NCBI GenBank assembly: GCA_036245805.1 | Contig: BTRK01000005.1 | Location: 28,935,469-28,999,468, forward strand | Direction of reading: 5' to 3' | From: Pristionchus mayeri | Lineage: Eukaryota; Nematoda; Chromadorea; Rhabditida; Neodiplogasteridae | Length of the DNA: 64,000 nt | Shown: piece by piece, positions 46,398 to 58,020 of the stretch | How positions within the stretch are numbered: position 1 is the stretch's first letter | Layout: each line of letters opens with the position of its first letter | Translations under genes and position numbers: made by a program | The notes under the pieces: model-generated | Databases searched by the model: none | Told to the model about the DNA's origin: nothing | What the model saw: the letters and a program-made list of their open reading frames with translations, nothing else

Positions 46398-47711
46398 CTA
46401 TAAGTGATCTTTGATCTCTACCGTATCCCCTGAATGTACCTGCTCCTGAGCGAGTCTTGAGTTGGGATCTTCTCCCCAGGTGTCGTTCTGCAAGAGTACG
46501 GTAGTTTGATATTTGATTTTATCTTCCTTACGCAGATGAGCATCCTGATATCAGGATTGATGTTGACTTCGAAATCCATGCGATTGCCAGTGATCACGTG
46601 CTTGGCCACCTGAACGAAGTGCAGTAATCGATGGATTGCTCGCATTCAGGCTCGACTATGTCAGGCTACAGTATACCTCTCCGGGTGTCATTCCAGGGAA
46701 CGGCTCCTTGCCGTTGTGGTAGATCTCCCAAGCAAGAATACCTGCAATGGACGACGATAGGCAATGGTCGACCTCAGGGATGCACTCAGTACACCATCCA
46801 CTCCACCACACTCACCAAAGGGGTAGACGTCAGTCTTGAAGGTGTACGTAAATTGTCGCATCGTCTCGGGTGCCAGCCATCTGATGGATACGCGTGACCT
46901 CGGGTCAATTTCGTACACTGGCCCGTCGCGACTCATTCCGAAATTTCCTATCTTAACCTGATGTTACTGTGTTTAGCAGTGTTTGGTACTCGTAACTACC
47001 TTTCCATCTCCATAGAAGCAGTTCCTAGCAGCGATGTCCCTGTGGATGATATTCCTTTTTGTGTGGAGATATTCGATCCCTTTGCTAGCCTGAAAAGGCC
47101 GACAACAGTACTCTGGAAGACGTCATCGTTCATCACGCACCTGCAGACACATGAGTGCCTTCTGATTCTCAGTGACAGAATGATGATTCGCTTTGAGGTA
47201 CGAGTCAAGTGCGCTATCCGATGCCTGTGGTGAAGAAGGTTAGGAAACGTCGATCTTCGCGTCGTTCAGATTGGTATTCGTCGTCTTCACTCTCACCAGT
47301 TCCATCACCATCTGCCAGAGGTCCGGGGAAGCAGTGAAACCCAATGCTCGTATCACAAAGTCGTTCTCGTTGCTGACCATAATGCGAGCCTGAGGGGTAC
47401 GGTAATAGGGAGTTCTAGACTATGCTCACCTCCCTTGTGGCTGCCCTATATTGAGTCTTGTTCAGATTCTGGAGCTTGGCCTCTTTGATAACGACCCGGA
47501 TATCTCCTCGAGGTCCCCGTGTCTTCCACACGCCTCGGTAGATCTGAAGTGTGCAATTGATAAACCTCCCTTATTCACATTCCGACAGTATTGTCGTTTG
47601 GTATTCGTCGCCATCCCTAACCTCTCCGTAGGAGCCTTCCCCTATCTTCTCCGTCGTGACTATGTTGTTGGCATCTATGTTCCAGTTCTGTCGACCACCG
47701 AATCCAGCCAT
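46398..47711 (-). CDS. Compact protein tyrosine kinase (FER/nematode cytosolic type) with NFG motif
   Basis: The start at 47711 reads MAGFGGRQNWNIDANNIVTT, leading straight into the kinase domain with no SH2 domain seen. Glycine loop KIGEGSYGE|VYRGVW, catalytic Lys in VVIKEAKL (about 47480), catalytic loop HRDIAARN (about 47030, the tyrosine-kinase signature), IRWLAPETMRQFTYTFKTDV (activation-segment end), and C-lobe EIYHNGKEPFPGMTPGE. The metal-binding DFG motif reads NFG (KIGNFGMSRDG, about 46950; codon AAT), so the Mg-coordinating Asp is replaced by Asn. The C-terminus reads NDTWGEDPNSRLAQEQ and ends either at TAG 46398 or a few bases earlier. Loss of the DFG Asp usually abolishes or greatly lowers catalysis, so it may be a pseudokinase. 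Confidence 0.8.
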
Positions 47712-48195
47712 ACTATAACTTCAATCGATACCGTATTTCAGATAACATAAGATTAGATTTCTGGGGTGGCCTAGGTGGCGCAGATTAGGTAGGTCAAGGG
47801 ATGGCCATCGATGGATACCTGTGGAGGGACGCTCGAGAGGAGTCGACAGGAGAGAGACCAATCGAGATAACGACGTATGACGGGAATGAATATAGGACAA
47901 CGAGATTTGAGAAGCATTCATTTAACACACATTGTCCATTTTCTTATTTACTGCAACCAATTTTTATTATGTCTATTTTCGTTAGTTTACTATCCTATTT
48001 GAGAATAGCCCGTAAAGTCTGGCCTACTGTAAATTTATTATTCGCGGCTCAATCTGAATACCTGGCTCTCATCACGAATTTGAATTTATTCTTGTTTTTT
48101 CATCATTTGTTCATTTTCTCTCCGTTTATATAGATAGATAATACTTTGCAGAGCACCGTACCACTCGCGAGATTCAAGTGCGAGCCAAGTTAACA
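47712..48195. other. Divergent promoter region between the kinase and EDC3
   Basis: Two genes face away from each other across about 480 bases. The sequence is AT-rich (47920-48130). No specific element recognised. Confidence 0.4.
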
Positions 48196-51100
48196 ATGTC
48201 AGACGAGACCGATCAGTGAGTCATTTTGTTTCTTTCAACGTTTAAAAGGTTGAAAATTGGTCCGAGCAAGGAGTTTACTATATTTTAACGTTTATCCGCA
48301 TAATTGTACAGAACCATGTATCCCTATGCCATATATTGAACTGGTGTAAATATTTATATTTCTGCATAATTCTCCAAAGCTAAAACCTTCCAGAGTGAGC
48401 GGTTCGATCGGAGCGATAATCTCCGTTAACTGTGGAGAGGAGGGATACTACCAGGGAAGACTAGGAGGATTCTGCCCCAACAAGAAGACCATCACACTCA
48501 TCTGCCCACTAAAGTATGAACTTCTTCCCATCTTGAGACCATTTTCGTTTGCTTGGTAGTCTTTACACGCTGTCCATTGTAATAAAATAAATAAAATAAA
48601 CGTGCTACCATGTCTGACATCTGGTCTATTGTGTCCGTTTCTAACTCTTACTTGAAACTCGAAATAATTCTTGGGTCCACGTTCTTTGCAGAGACGGCGT
48701 TCCCCTCGGACTTCCGGTCGAACTGGGCGCAGGACAGATAAAGGCACTCAAGGTGCTCAAAGCTGCTGCCGAAGTGAGTTTAACTCCTATCAATGTCACG
48801 TGACATCACCATTATCACCTATCACTTTGGAGAATCAACAACACTGGCTCTTAAATACAATTCATATTTATTCCTAAGTCACGTACGACTAGGGAAGTGC
48901 GATCTCTAATGATCCCCTCAAAGCAATATCTTGCCAGTCGTTTAGATGCACGTGAAACTTTTTTTTCAAACTTGAAATTATTGCGTTCAGCCGGTGAAGC
49001 CGTCGCCCTCGAAGCCGCAGAAGCAGGCTCAGTCTGCCCCTTCCCTGCAGCAACCTCCGCAGCCCACGACCCCCCAGGCAGTCGTGCTGCCACTCACGGC
49101 ACACAAACCGATCGATGTGGCCGACCTCGAGGCGACCTACCTCAAGCCAGCACTCAAGAATGAGAAGAAGCAGAAAGTATCACAGGGTCAGCATTTGGCG
49201 TAGAATATTGATTTTGTCTGGAAAAAATGGGCTATTCCACTTGATGCATCTTAGATATTCTGTTTTTAATTTAGAACAATTGTTTTAAGGATTCGTTCAG
49301 CAGGGAGTAGATCTTCATGATATGGCTTTACAATTTGATTTCAGGTGATCAGAGCGACACTCCCTCTCGGCAGACTTCGAAGAGACAGGCACGATTCGAG
49401 GAGAAGGTGAGCCAGATAGGCAGATTGCGTAGTGATGATGAAATGTTATCAAAGAGCAAAAGTCCTATAATGTTTGTACTAACCCTTGACTGCTTCGCAG
49501 CAGCAGTGGGTGCCTCGACCACTGGCAGGGACTCGTCGACGACGACGATCGGAAGATCCCACCTGCAGCTCAGCCAGAAGCAGCCCCACCAAGTGAGAGA
49601 GGGGGATGGATACTCGCGAGGGGAAGGACTATCCTTACTGTCTCAATGCAGTGCGAGTGACGAGGACGAGACACTGGGGATCGCGCCCACTCCCATGTTC
49701 AGGAAGTACGAACCACAGGTGAGAGAGGGAACGTGTAATCAGTTGTAGATCCTCTTTTTATAATCATTTGGAGAAAAAAAACAGTCAGCAATGATTTTGT
49801 ATTTTTTCTGATTCGTAGTTTTAATGTCTGAACAGATTTTGCAGTTAAAGGAGTGCTCCGAGGAATTCATACGTGAAAACTCTCACAACGAAAATTTAGC
49901 ACCCTCAAGTAAATACGGTATTGCCTTGGCAATTAGTCAAATCAATCGCAAACTGAAGCCGTTATTCGGGCAGCAGTTTCTTCCCTTTCTAATGTTTGTT
50001 TTCGCTTTATTTTCGTTTTGTTTTTATTGAATTGTGATAATTCGATATCGACTCTATCGATTTGTATCGTGTTTACTTACTTGGAGCACCAAAATCGTTC
50101 GAATTTCGGCGTAGCAGAGTAATGCGTTTTTTTTCTGACCATTCTAAACACTTGTTTGATTTCTAACCGCGTACAATAGCAGTTTTATCTTATCGTAGCG
50201 ACTTATTAATTAGGTTGAATCATATTTCAAGCTGTAGTTGAGTTAGCTGAATTAGCGACTGCTTTAGAGGTGCCTTTTCTATGTTTAGTGTTCTGTGCTC
50301 CGCCATCTTTTCTCACGTTTGATCGTTTCTTTTGTCGGCTTCTATAGTTTTCTTGTGTTTTGTTGCGCTTGTTATTCACTCTTACCCTTAATTTAGGTAG
50401 CACAACCACTGATCGACGTGGGGTCCGGAAAGTTAGTCTTTTACCACCTCATCACAGCTAATTTGATTTAACACTGTTTTCTTGCCATCGACCGGAAAGT
50501 TAGTCTTTTACCACCTCATCACAGCTAATTTGATTTAACACTGTTTTCTTGCCATTTATAGGAACTTATAGTTTAAACCGTTAAATTTATAAATTTGAAT
50601 TTCAGTATTCTTGTCCGGGTGTGACTCGTCGCTGGCGCCATCAAGATCTCGCCCGACAACGATATCTGGTCGCTCAGGGTAAGCTCTTTTTCCTTGTTCA
50701 ACCCAGTGGTTTCTTTTCCCGGGATGTCCTTCCGTTTTCTTTCCTTCATCGTCATCTTCCCAATAATATTTTCCTCTTCCAGACGGAGAAGGGCTAGGAC
50801 CTCTACGAGAAGCTGAAGAAGTTCATCGTGCCCGGTACTATCGCCGACAGAGGGATAAGGTACCATCCCTCTTTGTTGTTATAATTTGGTACCAAATAAT
50901 TTAGATAGCGGCATACTTTATGGCACACACTCTAACATTAATATTCGACTACTATAACTTTTATTCAACTTTTGTGCGAATGATATTGAGCAAATTGGGC
51001 GGTTCCTTTGTCGACCATTGACTATGATCGTGAGGGTTTCCCGTCTAGGAGTGATCGAAAATATCTATAGCAGCTTCCTTCCGTGGCCGAAGTTCAGTCC

Positions 51101-54100
51101 GAGGTGGGCGGTCGATGGAACAACGGAGTGAACAAAGTATTCACTGCTGTCGAGGTACGTCTTTATATCTGGGATGTAATGCGTACCCGTGGAAGAAACA
51201 TTCATGTTCATACACATCCTGAATTCTACAACTAAGAAAATTATATAATCTATTAAAAGGGTTTACTGGATTTATACTCGCTCATTATCATGCTCTTTCA
51301 AGTTTTAATTTAGGACTTAGTCTATTCTTCATCAGTATTATACATAATTGCAGAATGCGCCGTCGAGCCTGAACACGGTGGCGAATGGCCTCATCAAGAA
51401 CTGATTACGGTATTCGACATCGATTGGCACTAGGAAATTGACCAGTTAGAGTGTTCGGAGCTTAGGCTAGCCAATGGTTAACCAGTTTCCTGGCCAGTTG
51501 GTAATCAGTATCCCAACCAGTGGGTGGGGAGTTGCCCACCTACTGGTTGGAAGAAACCAGAATGTTTACGCGTGCTCTCTGTTTCCTGACCGATTGCATT
51601 ATCCGGATAGACGCCATCACGCTGCTCTTTATATGTAGATGTAGAATAGTGAAGGAATTATGCTTTTTTGTATGCTTGCATGCCCTCAGGAAAATTATTA
51701 AACGACTCCCCGCACAGCCATCTACTTTCAGGCTGTTCAAAACCGTGGGATTCGTCCAAGTTCAGAGGAACTTATTCGATCCAAGAAGATCGAATTTCGT
51801 GAAGGAATGGGGCGTCGAAGAATACGGAAGAACTAATGGAAGCATGGAGTTGGAGAAGACTAACTTCATCCACGCATACATTGGATCGACCATTTGGTTT
51901 TGTTGTTTTTTTGCACAACCTTGTTGTTTGGAATTATTTGTTGAATCCTCAAGTTGTTCTTTTATTGTTTTGAGTCTAAGATAAAACAAAACCCATTGAA
52001 CTCACTTTGAACTCGAAGAGAAGCAGACGATTATTCTTACAGTAATCCAGAGCGGGTATGGAAGGGTGCTCTTCTAATGAGTGAGAGTGAGTGTTGTATG
52101 ATAGTGTTGTTCAGATGTCGTCGTTTTATTACATTATAATCATATCTCATATTGATTTCCATTCAAACTCTAGATTATTGTGGTTACCTGACATCTCTCT
52201 AGACCCGTATTTTTTTCGAATTCGATTTTGAGGGGAGATAGAGTAGGACAGAACGTACCCACACATATGGCTGCGTGTCCTAATGGATAAGGCGATTGTC
52301 TGGCGATCCGTCTGTCGTCGGTTCGGCTCCTGTCCAAAGCACCTGTTTATTGCTAACATGTCCTCATTTTTCGAACACTTTCTAAGAACTTACAGTATCC
52401 CAAGTATACACTTTCAAATGTGCGCGCATTGCCTGCGCTGATTGCAAAGCTTTGAAAGCCCACAGCTCATCTTAGAGGCATCTGTAGCATTCCGTACAAA
52501 GTGATCTCTGATCGGACGAGTGTCCTCTACAACACCCTTTTGCCAGTTTGGGTAGCTGGACATTCCCCGGAGCACCCCTTTAACATTATAACTCGTGGAT
52601 GCACTTTTTCTTGTCTTTGATATATTAATGTTGTAGGTAGCGATACCGACGACGCTGGAGACTCGCTCGATGCGGTACAGCAGCAATCGACACTCAAAGA
52701 GGAACGCCGGCCCCTCCGGAATACCCTCCCTCGACGCTGCCAGAGGTACGGTGGACGGGGAATCGATTGATTACCCATTCGACAGGAGACAGTAGACAAG
52801 GGGGGGGGGTGAGTAGAGACCACTCATCAGTTTGGCAGTAAATGCACAAGTTGTGTGCAGGTCGAGTGACTGGGAAGACATCTGACCTGAATCGTCCTCT
52901 GGACATGGACCTCCTCGACACTGACTTCGACTTCGAGAGCAACCTCAAACTGTTCAACAGGGAGGTACGTGGACAGGTGGTTGCAGCCAATCTATTTTTT
53001 TAAACCTAAGTGTGGAGTCTAAAATTTCTAATAGCTTATTTGAACATGGTTTATCTATTTTAATTAAATGTAATATTCAGGCGGACGTGGACGAGGACTT
53101 CTACGAGACAGTGGAGAAGCAGAAGATGAGTGTGAACTACGCCCATTACGAGAATATCATCAATGACCCCTCCAGGTGAGAGAGGTGGAGACGATTAATG
53201 TGGGAATGCGGAGGAACTACCTGGAGTATTTGATCATAATGGTTTCGAAAATGGATTTGAATAAGGCATTTTGTGGATGCAGATAATAATTGCGGATTCT
53301 CACCTGTTAGTCGATGACTTTGAGTTATTGTTTCCAATAAAGAAATCTGGGCACTTCTTTACTTGAGGGGCCGAAGCTCCGCCCACTTTTTCTACTCCCT
53401 CTACACACCCTGCTTTCTCGATTGAGAAATATTTGCGAAATAGGCGAGAGCGCCAGACAAGCAGGGTGCGCAGAGAGAGCAGTCCTTTCCTTGTCATCGC
53501 CAAGTAAGCAACGTTAGGGGCCCTAACGTTGCTTACTGCTTAGGCAAGAAGCCGGCTTAGGCTGATGATATGCTTAGAAAGGTGCGTGATTACAGCTAGA
53601 GTACCAGTGGGAGCGGAGGGGTAGAGACGCAGAGGAAAAAGTGGGCGGAGCTTCGTGCCCCTCAAGTAAAGAAGCCCCGATCATCTGTACCTTTTGGTAC
53701 TATGACTTTCAAATTAATGTTATGTTTTGCAGATGCACGTCGTGGACGAACATGGTCTCTAAGAACGCGTACTCGGAGTACGAGAGTGCACCTGAGGAAA
53801 ACAGAGAGAGGGAGAGGAGAACAGCCAGTCTATCTACCTGCTCAGCCAAGGTACGCAAGGGAGAAGGAGGGACAGATGAATACATATTCTTCCAAGATTT
53901 TATTTTTTTCTTTTCGCAAACATCAATCTATTGGGTGCGAATAAGTTGGAGACTGTTCATCTCAGAAGTCGACTCCAACTCGTCCGCCCTCGGAACGTCG
54001 TCGGTCGTCGATGGGGAAGAGAATCGTGGTCTCCACCTTCGCAGACTGCGTCCATGGGGGATTGAGACTGCCCGTGCTGGACGAGAAGGAGAAGGCACGA

Positions 54101-55669
54101 CTCGCCAAGGTACTCACTATCTGATGTTTCTCTTTATTGTTTTCATTTTCTGTTTGAATGGTATTCCTCTCAGGAGACTCGTTCCTTCCTGGGGGAGGAC
54201 GCGTACTCTCTCATCCTCGCAGATCGCGTGCTCGAATGGATGTTCCAAGTCATCGCGAGGTGAGAACAGATTACGGTAGCATCCCTTTCCTGCCTGTGAG
54301 AATTGTAGTAATACTCCAGATTCTTTTATATCTCCAAATAGTAAACAGTACGTGAGATGATTCGTGTTTCAAAAAAGGTTTATGATTTGAAAATTTCTGA
54401 TAACACTAACAAAAATGGTAAAAAAATAATGATTGAATACTTGCGAGAAAACGTTTTCGGTTCCGTATAGTGGTGGTCACCGTAATCTACAGTAATCCTC
54501 TGCCCTTGCAGTCAGGACATCCTCGTGGAGCGCGTGGCTCTGCTCTGCGCCGAGTCGACGACGCAGTCTCTGCTTGACCGTATACTCATGCAACTCTCCG
54601 CCAGAGGTACCGTAGCACGAAGGGAGGTATCGACAAATGGTTGTTTTCCTCAGGCTGCCGCGTCTCGTTGTACGGTGCGAATCTGGAGAAGGCGCTGCCG
54701 TTGGTGGAACTTGTGGCCAGCGAGAGAGATCTGCCCAATGATGTGCAGGTGAGGAGAGGAGGGGGGGAGTCAATTAAAAACACACCAACAATTATGGGAG
54801 GATGTGCGTTTCAATTGGGCTTCCAAGACTGTCAAACGTTGAATAATAAACTGATGCAAATGGTGGTGCAAAGAAAATAAACGAATAAAATTGTATTGAC
54901 GAATGTGAGGTTTATTCAAATTATTAATGTCACTGCTTGCAGATGATCGTGGATCTGGACCCGTCGATGCAGCGCAAGAGTCGATCCGCCGAGTTGACGA
55001 GATGGATCGACGCCCTCAACGATGTGCACGTCATCTGCCTCGATCACGTCTGTCCCGGAGTCACCGACAACGAAAGGGTACGGAAACAATTGATGATATG
55101 TGGCACGAGGGACAAACACAATTTCATATGTTCCTCTAGTCTGTTCGCAATTTCCCTGGCACGCACACTACAACAATTGCTACGCTACCAGTTCTCATAG
55201 TAATGGTCGTTCGTCCAGGTGCACGCTCTGATGGTGGGCGCACTCTCGACGTCGGTGATGGAGACAATGAGGAAGGCGTCCATGGTGAGAACACTTTTCC
55301 ATTACGGTAGAATCACCAATTGCCCGATCGATAATTGATCTTGTTCTTCCAGCCCGTTCCGAAGGTCGGACCGACGAGCGTCGCCGAACTGTTCGGCACG
55401 ATGACCGTCGCCACCAAGCAGGTATGTACATTGAGATACTGTACCGGGGTACGGTACACGGAGTGAGGGGATGAGTCTTCAAACTGCTCAATTATCCTTG
55501 TTTCTCTGAATCTTTACCTCGTGATGATGGAATTCTGTTCCTTCAGAGTCGTCCTCACATCGGTCTGGCTGATCTGGGTGTGCCATTCGCATGGTTCGGA
55601 GATGAGGCTGCCAACGCCCTCTCCTCACTCTTCGCCACCACATTCGTCGCCCCCTGCGAACTCAAGTAG
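48196..55669 (+). CDS. edc-3: Enhancer of mRNA decapping 3 (EDC3)
   Basis: EDC3 is a P-body scaffold that activates the DCP2 decapping enzyme and binds the helicase DDX6. ATG at 48196 (MSDETDQ). The N-terminal LSm domain reads GSIGAIISVNCGEEGYYQGR (about 48400) and DGVPLGLPVELGAGQIKALK (about 48700). A Gln/Pro-rich linker follows (48990-49720). The FDF motif that contacts DDX6 is TDFDFESNLKLFNRE (about 52920), followed by ADVDEDFYETVEKQKMSVNY. The C-terminal YjeF_N domain runs from RIVVSTFADCVHGGLRLPVL (about 54020) through LLCAESTTQSLLDRILMQLS, MIVDLDPSMQRKSRSAELTR and HIGLADLGVPFAWFGDEAAN, to CELK and TAG at 55667-55669. The intron between the linker and FDF exons is about 2.9 kb and contains a MIC13-like pseudogene and a tandem duplication. 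A MITE interrupts the intron at 53349. Confidence 0.87.
50425..50557. repeat. 67-base tandem duplication
   Basis: CCGGAAAGTTAGTCTTTTAC starts at 50425 and again at 50492, with the following ~67 bases identical (through ACACTGTTTTCTTGCCAT). It is a recent tandem duplication in the large EDC3 intron, directly before the MIC13-like remnant. Confidence 0.9.
50606..51404 (+). pseudogene. MIC13/QIL1-like gene remnant nested in an EDC3 intron
   Basis: Four exon-like blocks with good acceptors read in one register. The first (after TTTCAG at 50605) gives LVAGAIKISPDNDIWSLR; the second (50783 on) TEKG, stop, DLYEKLKKFIVPGTIADRG; the third (about 51070) LPSVAEVQSEVGGRWNNGVN then KVFTAVE; the last (51354) NAPSSLNTVANGLIKN with TGA at 51402. 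The order VAGxA..., short helix, LP...EV...WN.GV...F...P resembles MIC13/QIL1, a small inner-membrane MICOS subunit. Two in-frame stops (TGA 50622-50624 and TAG 50795-50797) break it as read. Introns are kept, so it would be a DNA-level copy or a decayed nested gene rather than a processed one. The family call is tentative. Confidence 0.4.
52269..52341 (+). pseudogene. tRNA-like remnant (tRNA-Arg type)
   Basis: GGCTGCGTGTCCTAATGGAT and AAGGCG match the 5' half and D arm of arginine tRNAs. The anticodon arm is scrambled, the T arm has mismatches (GTCGGTTCGGCTCCTGT), and the 3' end does not pair with GGCTGCG. It is probably a decayed tRNA or tRNA-derived SINE head in the EDC3 intron. Confidence 0.5.
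53349..53679. mobile_element. MITE with ~45-base terminal inverted repeats (EDC3 intron)
   Basis: Left end: GGGCACTTCTTTACTTGAGG then GGCCGAAGCTCCGCCCACTT. Right end: the near-complement (AAGTGGGCGGAGCTTCGTGC then CCCTCAAGTAAAGAAGCCCC). The centre holds a perfect palindrome around 53505-53545 (AGCAACGTTAGGGGCCCTAA). No reading frame. The target duplication is not clear. Confidence 0.8.
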
Positions 55670-56146
55670 TACGGTAGCCCCTCACCCCTCTCACCCAAAC
55701 TGAATATCGAAGACTGATTTCATTCCTACTTACTCACATTTCCTCGTATTTCTTTCATTCGCATGGTTGTCTATTTATCTGGTCGTACTCGTGTTTTCGA
55801 GATGATTATCGTGATTATTTTAGAAGTTTATATTAATATTTGCCTCACTCTGATCCTCATTTTCTCTATCGGTTGTATCTCTTTCGGATCATGTATTGTT
55901 GCGAGGGTGTAATTCGAGTATCTTTTTATCCAACCCGATTTAGATCTGTAAATTGTCATGCTTCTCTCTATTTACTATGCTGATTCCTCCTCTGGTAGTG
56001 TTGTAGTTATGCTGTGAAGATGAAGTAGTTAGTAGACATTCTACTCTGTTCACATCAACGATTATGCCACAGTATGCAACTGCCTACAGTATCTACACAT
56101 GAATTGACCAACGCACATATACAATTCAAATTTGAATTCAGCAAAA
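55670..56146. other. Intergenic between EDC3 and TMEM170
   Basis: About 480 bases, T-rich, containing the EDC3 3' UTR. Both genes are on the plus strand, but the gap is larger than typical for a nematode operon. Confidence 0.4.
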
Positions 56147-56804
56147 ATGAGCAACGAAACAGTTGACATGGCGCAGAAGGAGGAGTACTCACTCTTTCCG
56201 AAACAAGTAAGTCCATGGACTGTAACATTATGAGAGTTATTACTCGACTTCTCAACGCAATCCATTGTATTCCTCCCACTTCAGGATAATGCGACGACTG
56301 ATGTGTTCAGTCTGCCAGGAGTATTCCTCATGAATGGAAAGTACATGAGCACCTTCTGGGAGCTATTCGTGAGTCCATCTACCGTATCCTCACTCGCTAC
56401 AATACTTTCCTACAGCTTGCGATTCTTGCCTGGATGGCGCTCACCTACATTATCGTACACGTGATCGCAGCTACGGTAGCGGTACTCAAACTGCGAAATC
56501 ATCCCTACGGTTTCTTCATCGCACTGCCGCTGTTGTGTCAGTGATTACGGTATCGATATCGCATGATAAATCTCTGATTACAGTAATGTGCGTGGTGGGA
56601 CCGGCAACGGTGGGCGCGTTGACATCAGCAGCACTCGCGTGGGCGCTGGAAACTGGTAGGCTACAGTATCCCTCGAACACCATATTACGCCGTTTCGTTG
56701 CAGGAGGGAAGGCGGTCTCTCCGTGGCACTGTGCCTTCCTAGGAATCATCCAGACTACGATAATCGCCTTTGTCTCGTTCTCTCGAGTACTCGCTACTTT
56801 ATGA
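56147..56804 (+). CDS. TMEM170-family membrane protein
   Basis: TMEM170 proteins are three-pass ER/nuclear-envelope membrane proteins. ATG at 56147 (MSNETVDMAQKEEYSLFPKQ), then VFSLPGVFLMNGKYMSTFWE. Membrane segment 1 reads LAILAWMALTYIIVHVIAAT and is followed by LKLRNHPYGFFIALPLL. The conserved block MCVVGPATVGALTSAALAWA (family: GIVGP.TAG.LTSAAIA) precedes GGKAVSPWHCAFLGIIQTTI and IAFVSFSRVLATL, with TGA at 56802-56804; the ending FLRILATL/FSRVLATL is characteristic. Exons are tiny and three introns contain TACGGTA or TACAGTA motifs. Confidence 0.87.
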
Positions 56805-57193
56805 CCTACGGCGATGGAGAACTACCATGCAGTGTAGGAAGACCGAATAGACCACTTTGTTCTACATTGGAAGTAGTGTGCAGTAGGATATGTACAGAAG
56901 TAATATTATTTCACAATTTCGAAGAGCTTTGTTTGTGTTAATTCTCGCCATTCGATCGATTTGTAACTAGATAACTCGGACGGGTATGACCTGTGATAAA
57001 CATTTCACTTTCTGCATCGCTCCTAGGTACCTCGTGATATGAATGTAGTGTCGCCTGGGCGTACGCTCACTTTATAAGACATATCAAATCTATAGCGCGC
57101 TAAATTAAGTATCAATATGTTTTATGAAAATAAATAATTTACTTTGTTTAAGGAGCAGTTGTATGGGATGTACTAAAAGTCGGTTGTCGGTTC

Positions 57194-57309
57194 TGCGGGG
57201 GTACTAAAAGTCGGTTGTCGGTTGTCGGTTGGTACTAAAATTCGGTTGTCGGTTGAGATTTTAAATATATTAATTTTATTGGTAAATCGATAAATTTCCT
57301 CCAGTAGAT
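57194..57309 (+). repeat. Left copy of a 115-base inverted repeat
   Basis: Starts TGCGGGGGTACTAAAAGTCG and ends CCTCCAGTAGAT. It contains sub-repeats of GTACTAAAAGTCGGTTGTCGG. It matches 62723-62837 in reverse orientation almost base for base. A partial extra copy of the first sub-repeat lies at 57177-57193. Confidence 0.9.
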
Positions 57310-57539
57310 CATTCCCCAATGTCTTACCCGAGGCTATGCATACTTCCTATATCGATTACATGTAATTCGTCATTTAAAATATGCAGTTCTCTATAAGTGT
57401 AGACAAAATCAGAGGAGATAACATCTCAATTGACTGCATGTATATTCTGTTGACAGCTGACTGATAAATCAAAAAGTTGTTGTAGTCTATTTGCAGGGTC
57501 CACGTATTCATGAAAAGAGTGAATGGGGTTTATCTTCTG

Positions 57540-58020
57540 AATGATCATAATTATTAGATTGCGATAGCAATGAATCAATGGCACTGAAAAGATTGAAAGA
57601 GGACTTTCGGAGCAAATGATGATGGGTAGTGTCATGAATAGCAGTTAAACAGAACTGGTGGAAAAAAGACAGGGTGAAGGGGGTGAGGGGATGTTCGGAA
57701 ACTCATAATTATTAGATTGCGATAATTCGTAGTTAATCAATGACACTGAAATTATTGAAAGAGAGACTTTCTGAGTAAATGATCATGGCTAGTCGCATAA
57801 ATAGCAGTTAAACAGAACTGGTGGAAAAAAAGACAGGGTGAAGGGGGTGAGGGGATGTTCGGAAACTCATAATTATTAGATTGCGATAATTCGCAGTTAA
57901 TCAATGACACTGAAATTATTGAAAGAGGACTTCCTGAACAAATGATCATGGCTAGTCGGATAAATAGCAGTTAAACAGAGCTGGTGGAAAAAAGACAGGG
58001 TGAAGGGGGTGAGAGGATGA
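57540..58020 (+). repeat. Satellite array A, ~160-base unit
   Basis: Three tandem copies of a unit containing TTATTAGATTGCGATA (at 57551, 57709 and 57873), GACACTGAAATTATTGAAAG, and CAGTTAAACAGAACTGGTGG. Spacings are 158 and 164 bases. The first copy is most divergent. Confidence 0.88.

Noticed and set aside
53641..54279. 212-residue plus-strand open frame taken as one gene
   Set aside because: It reads through the end of a MITE and an EDC3 intron; only the internal pieces match EDC3 exons.
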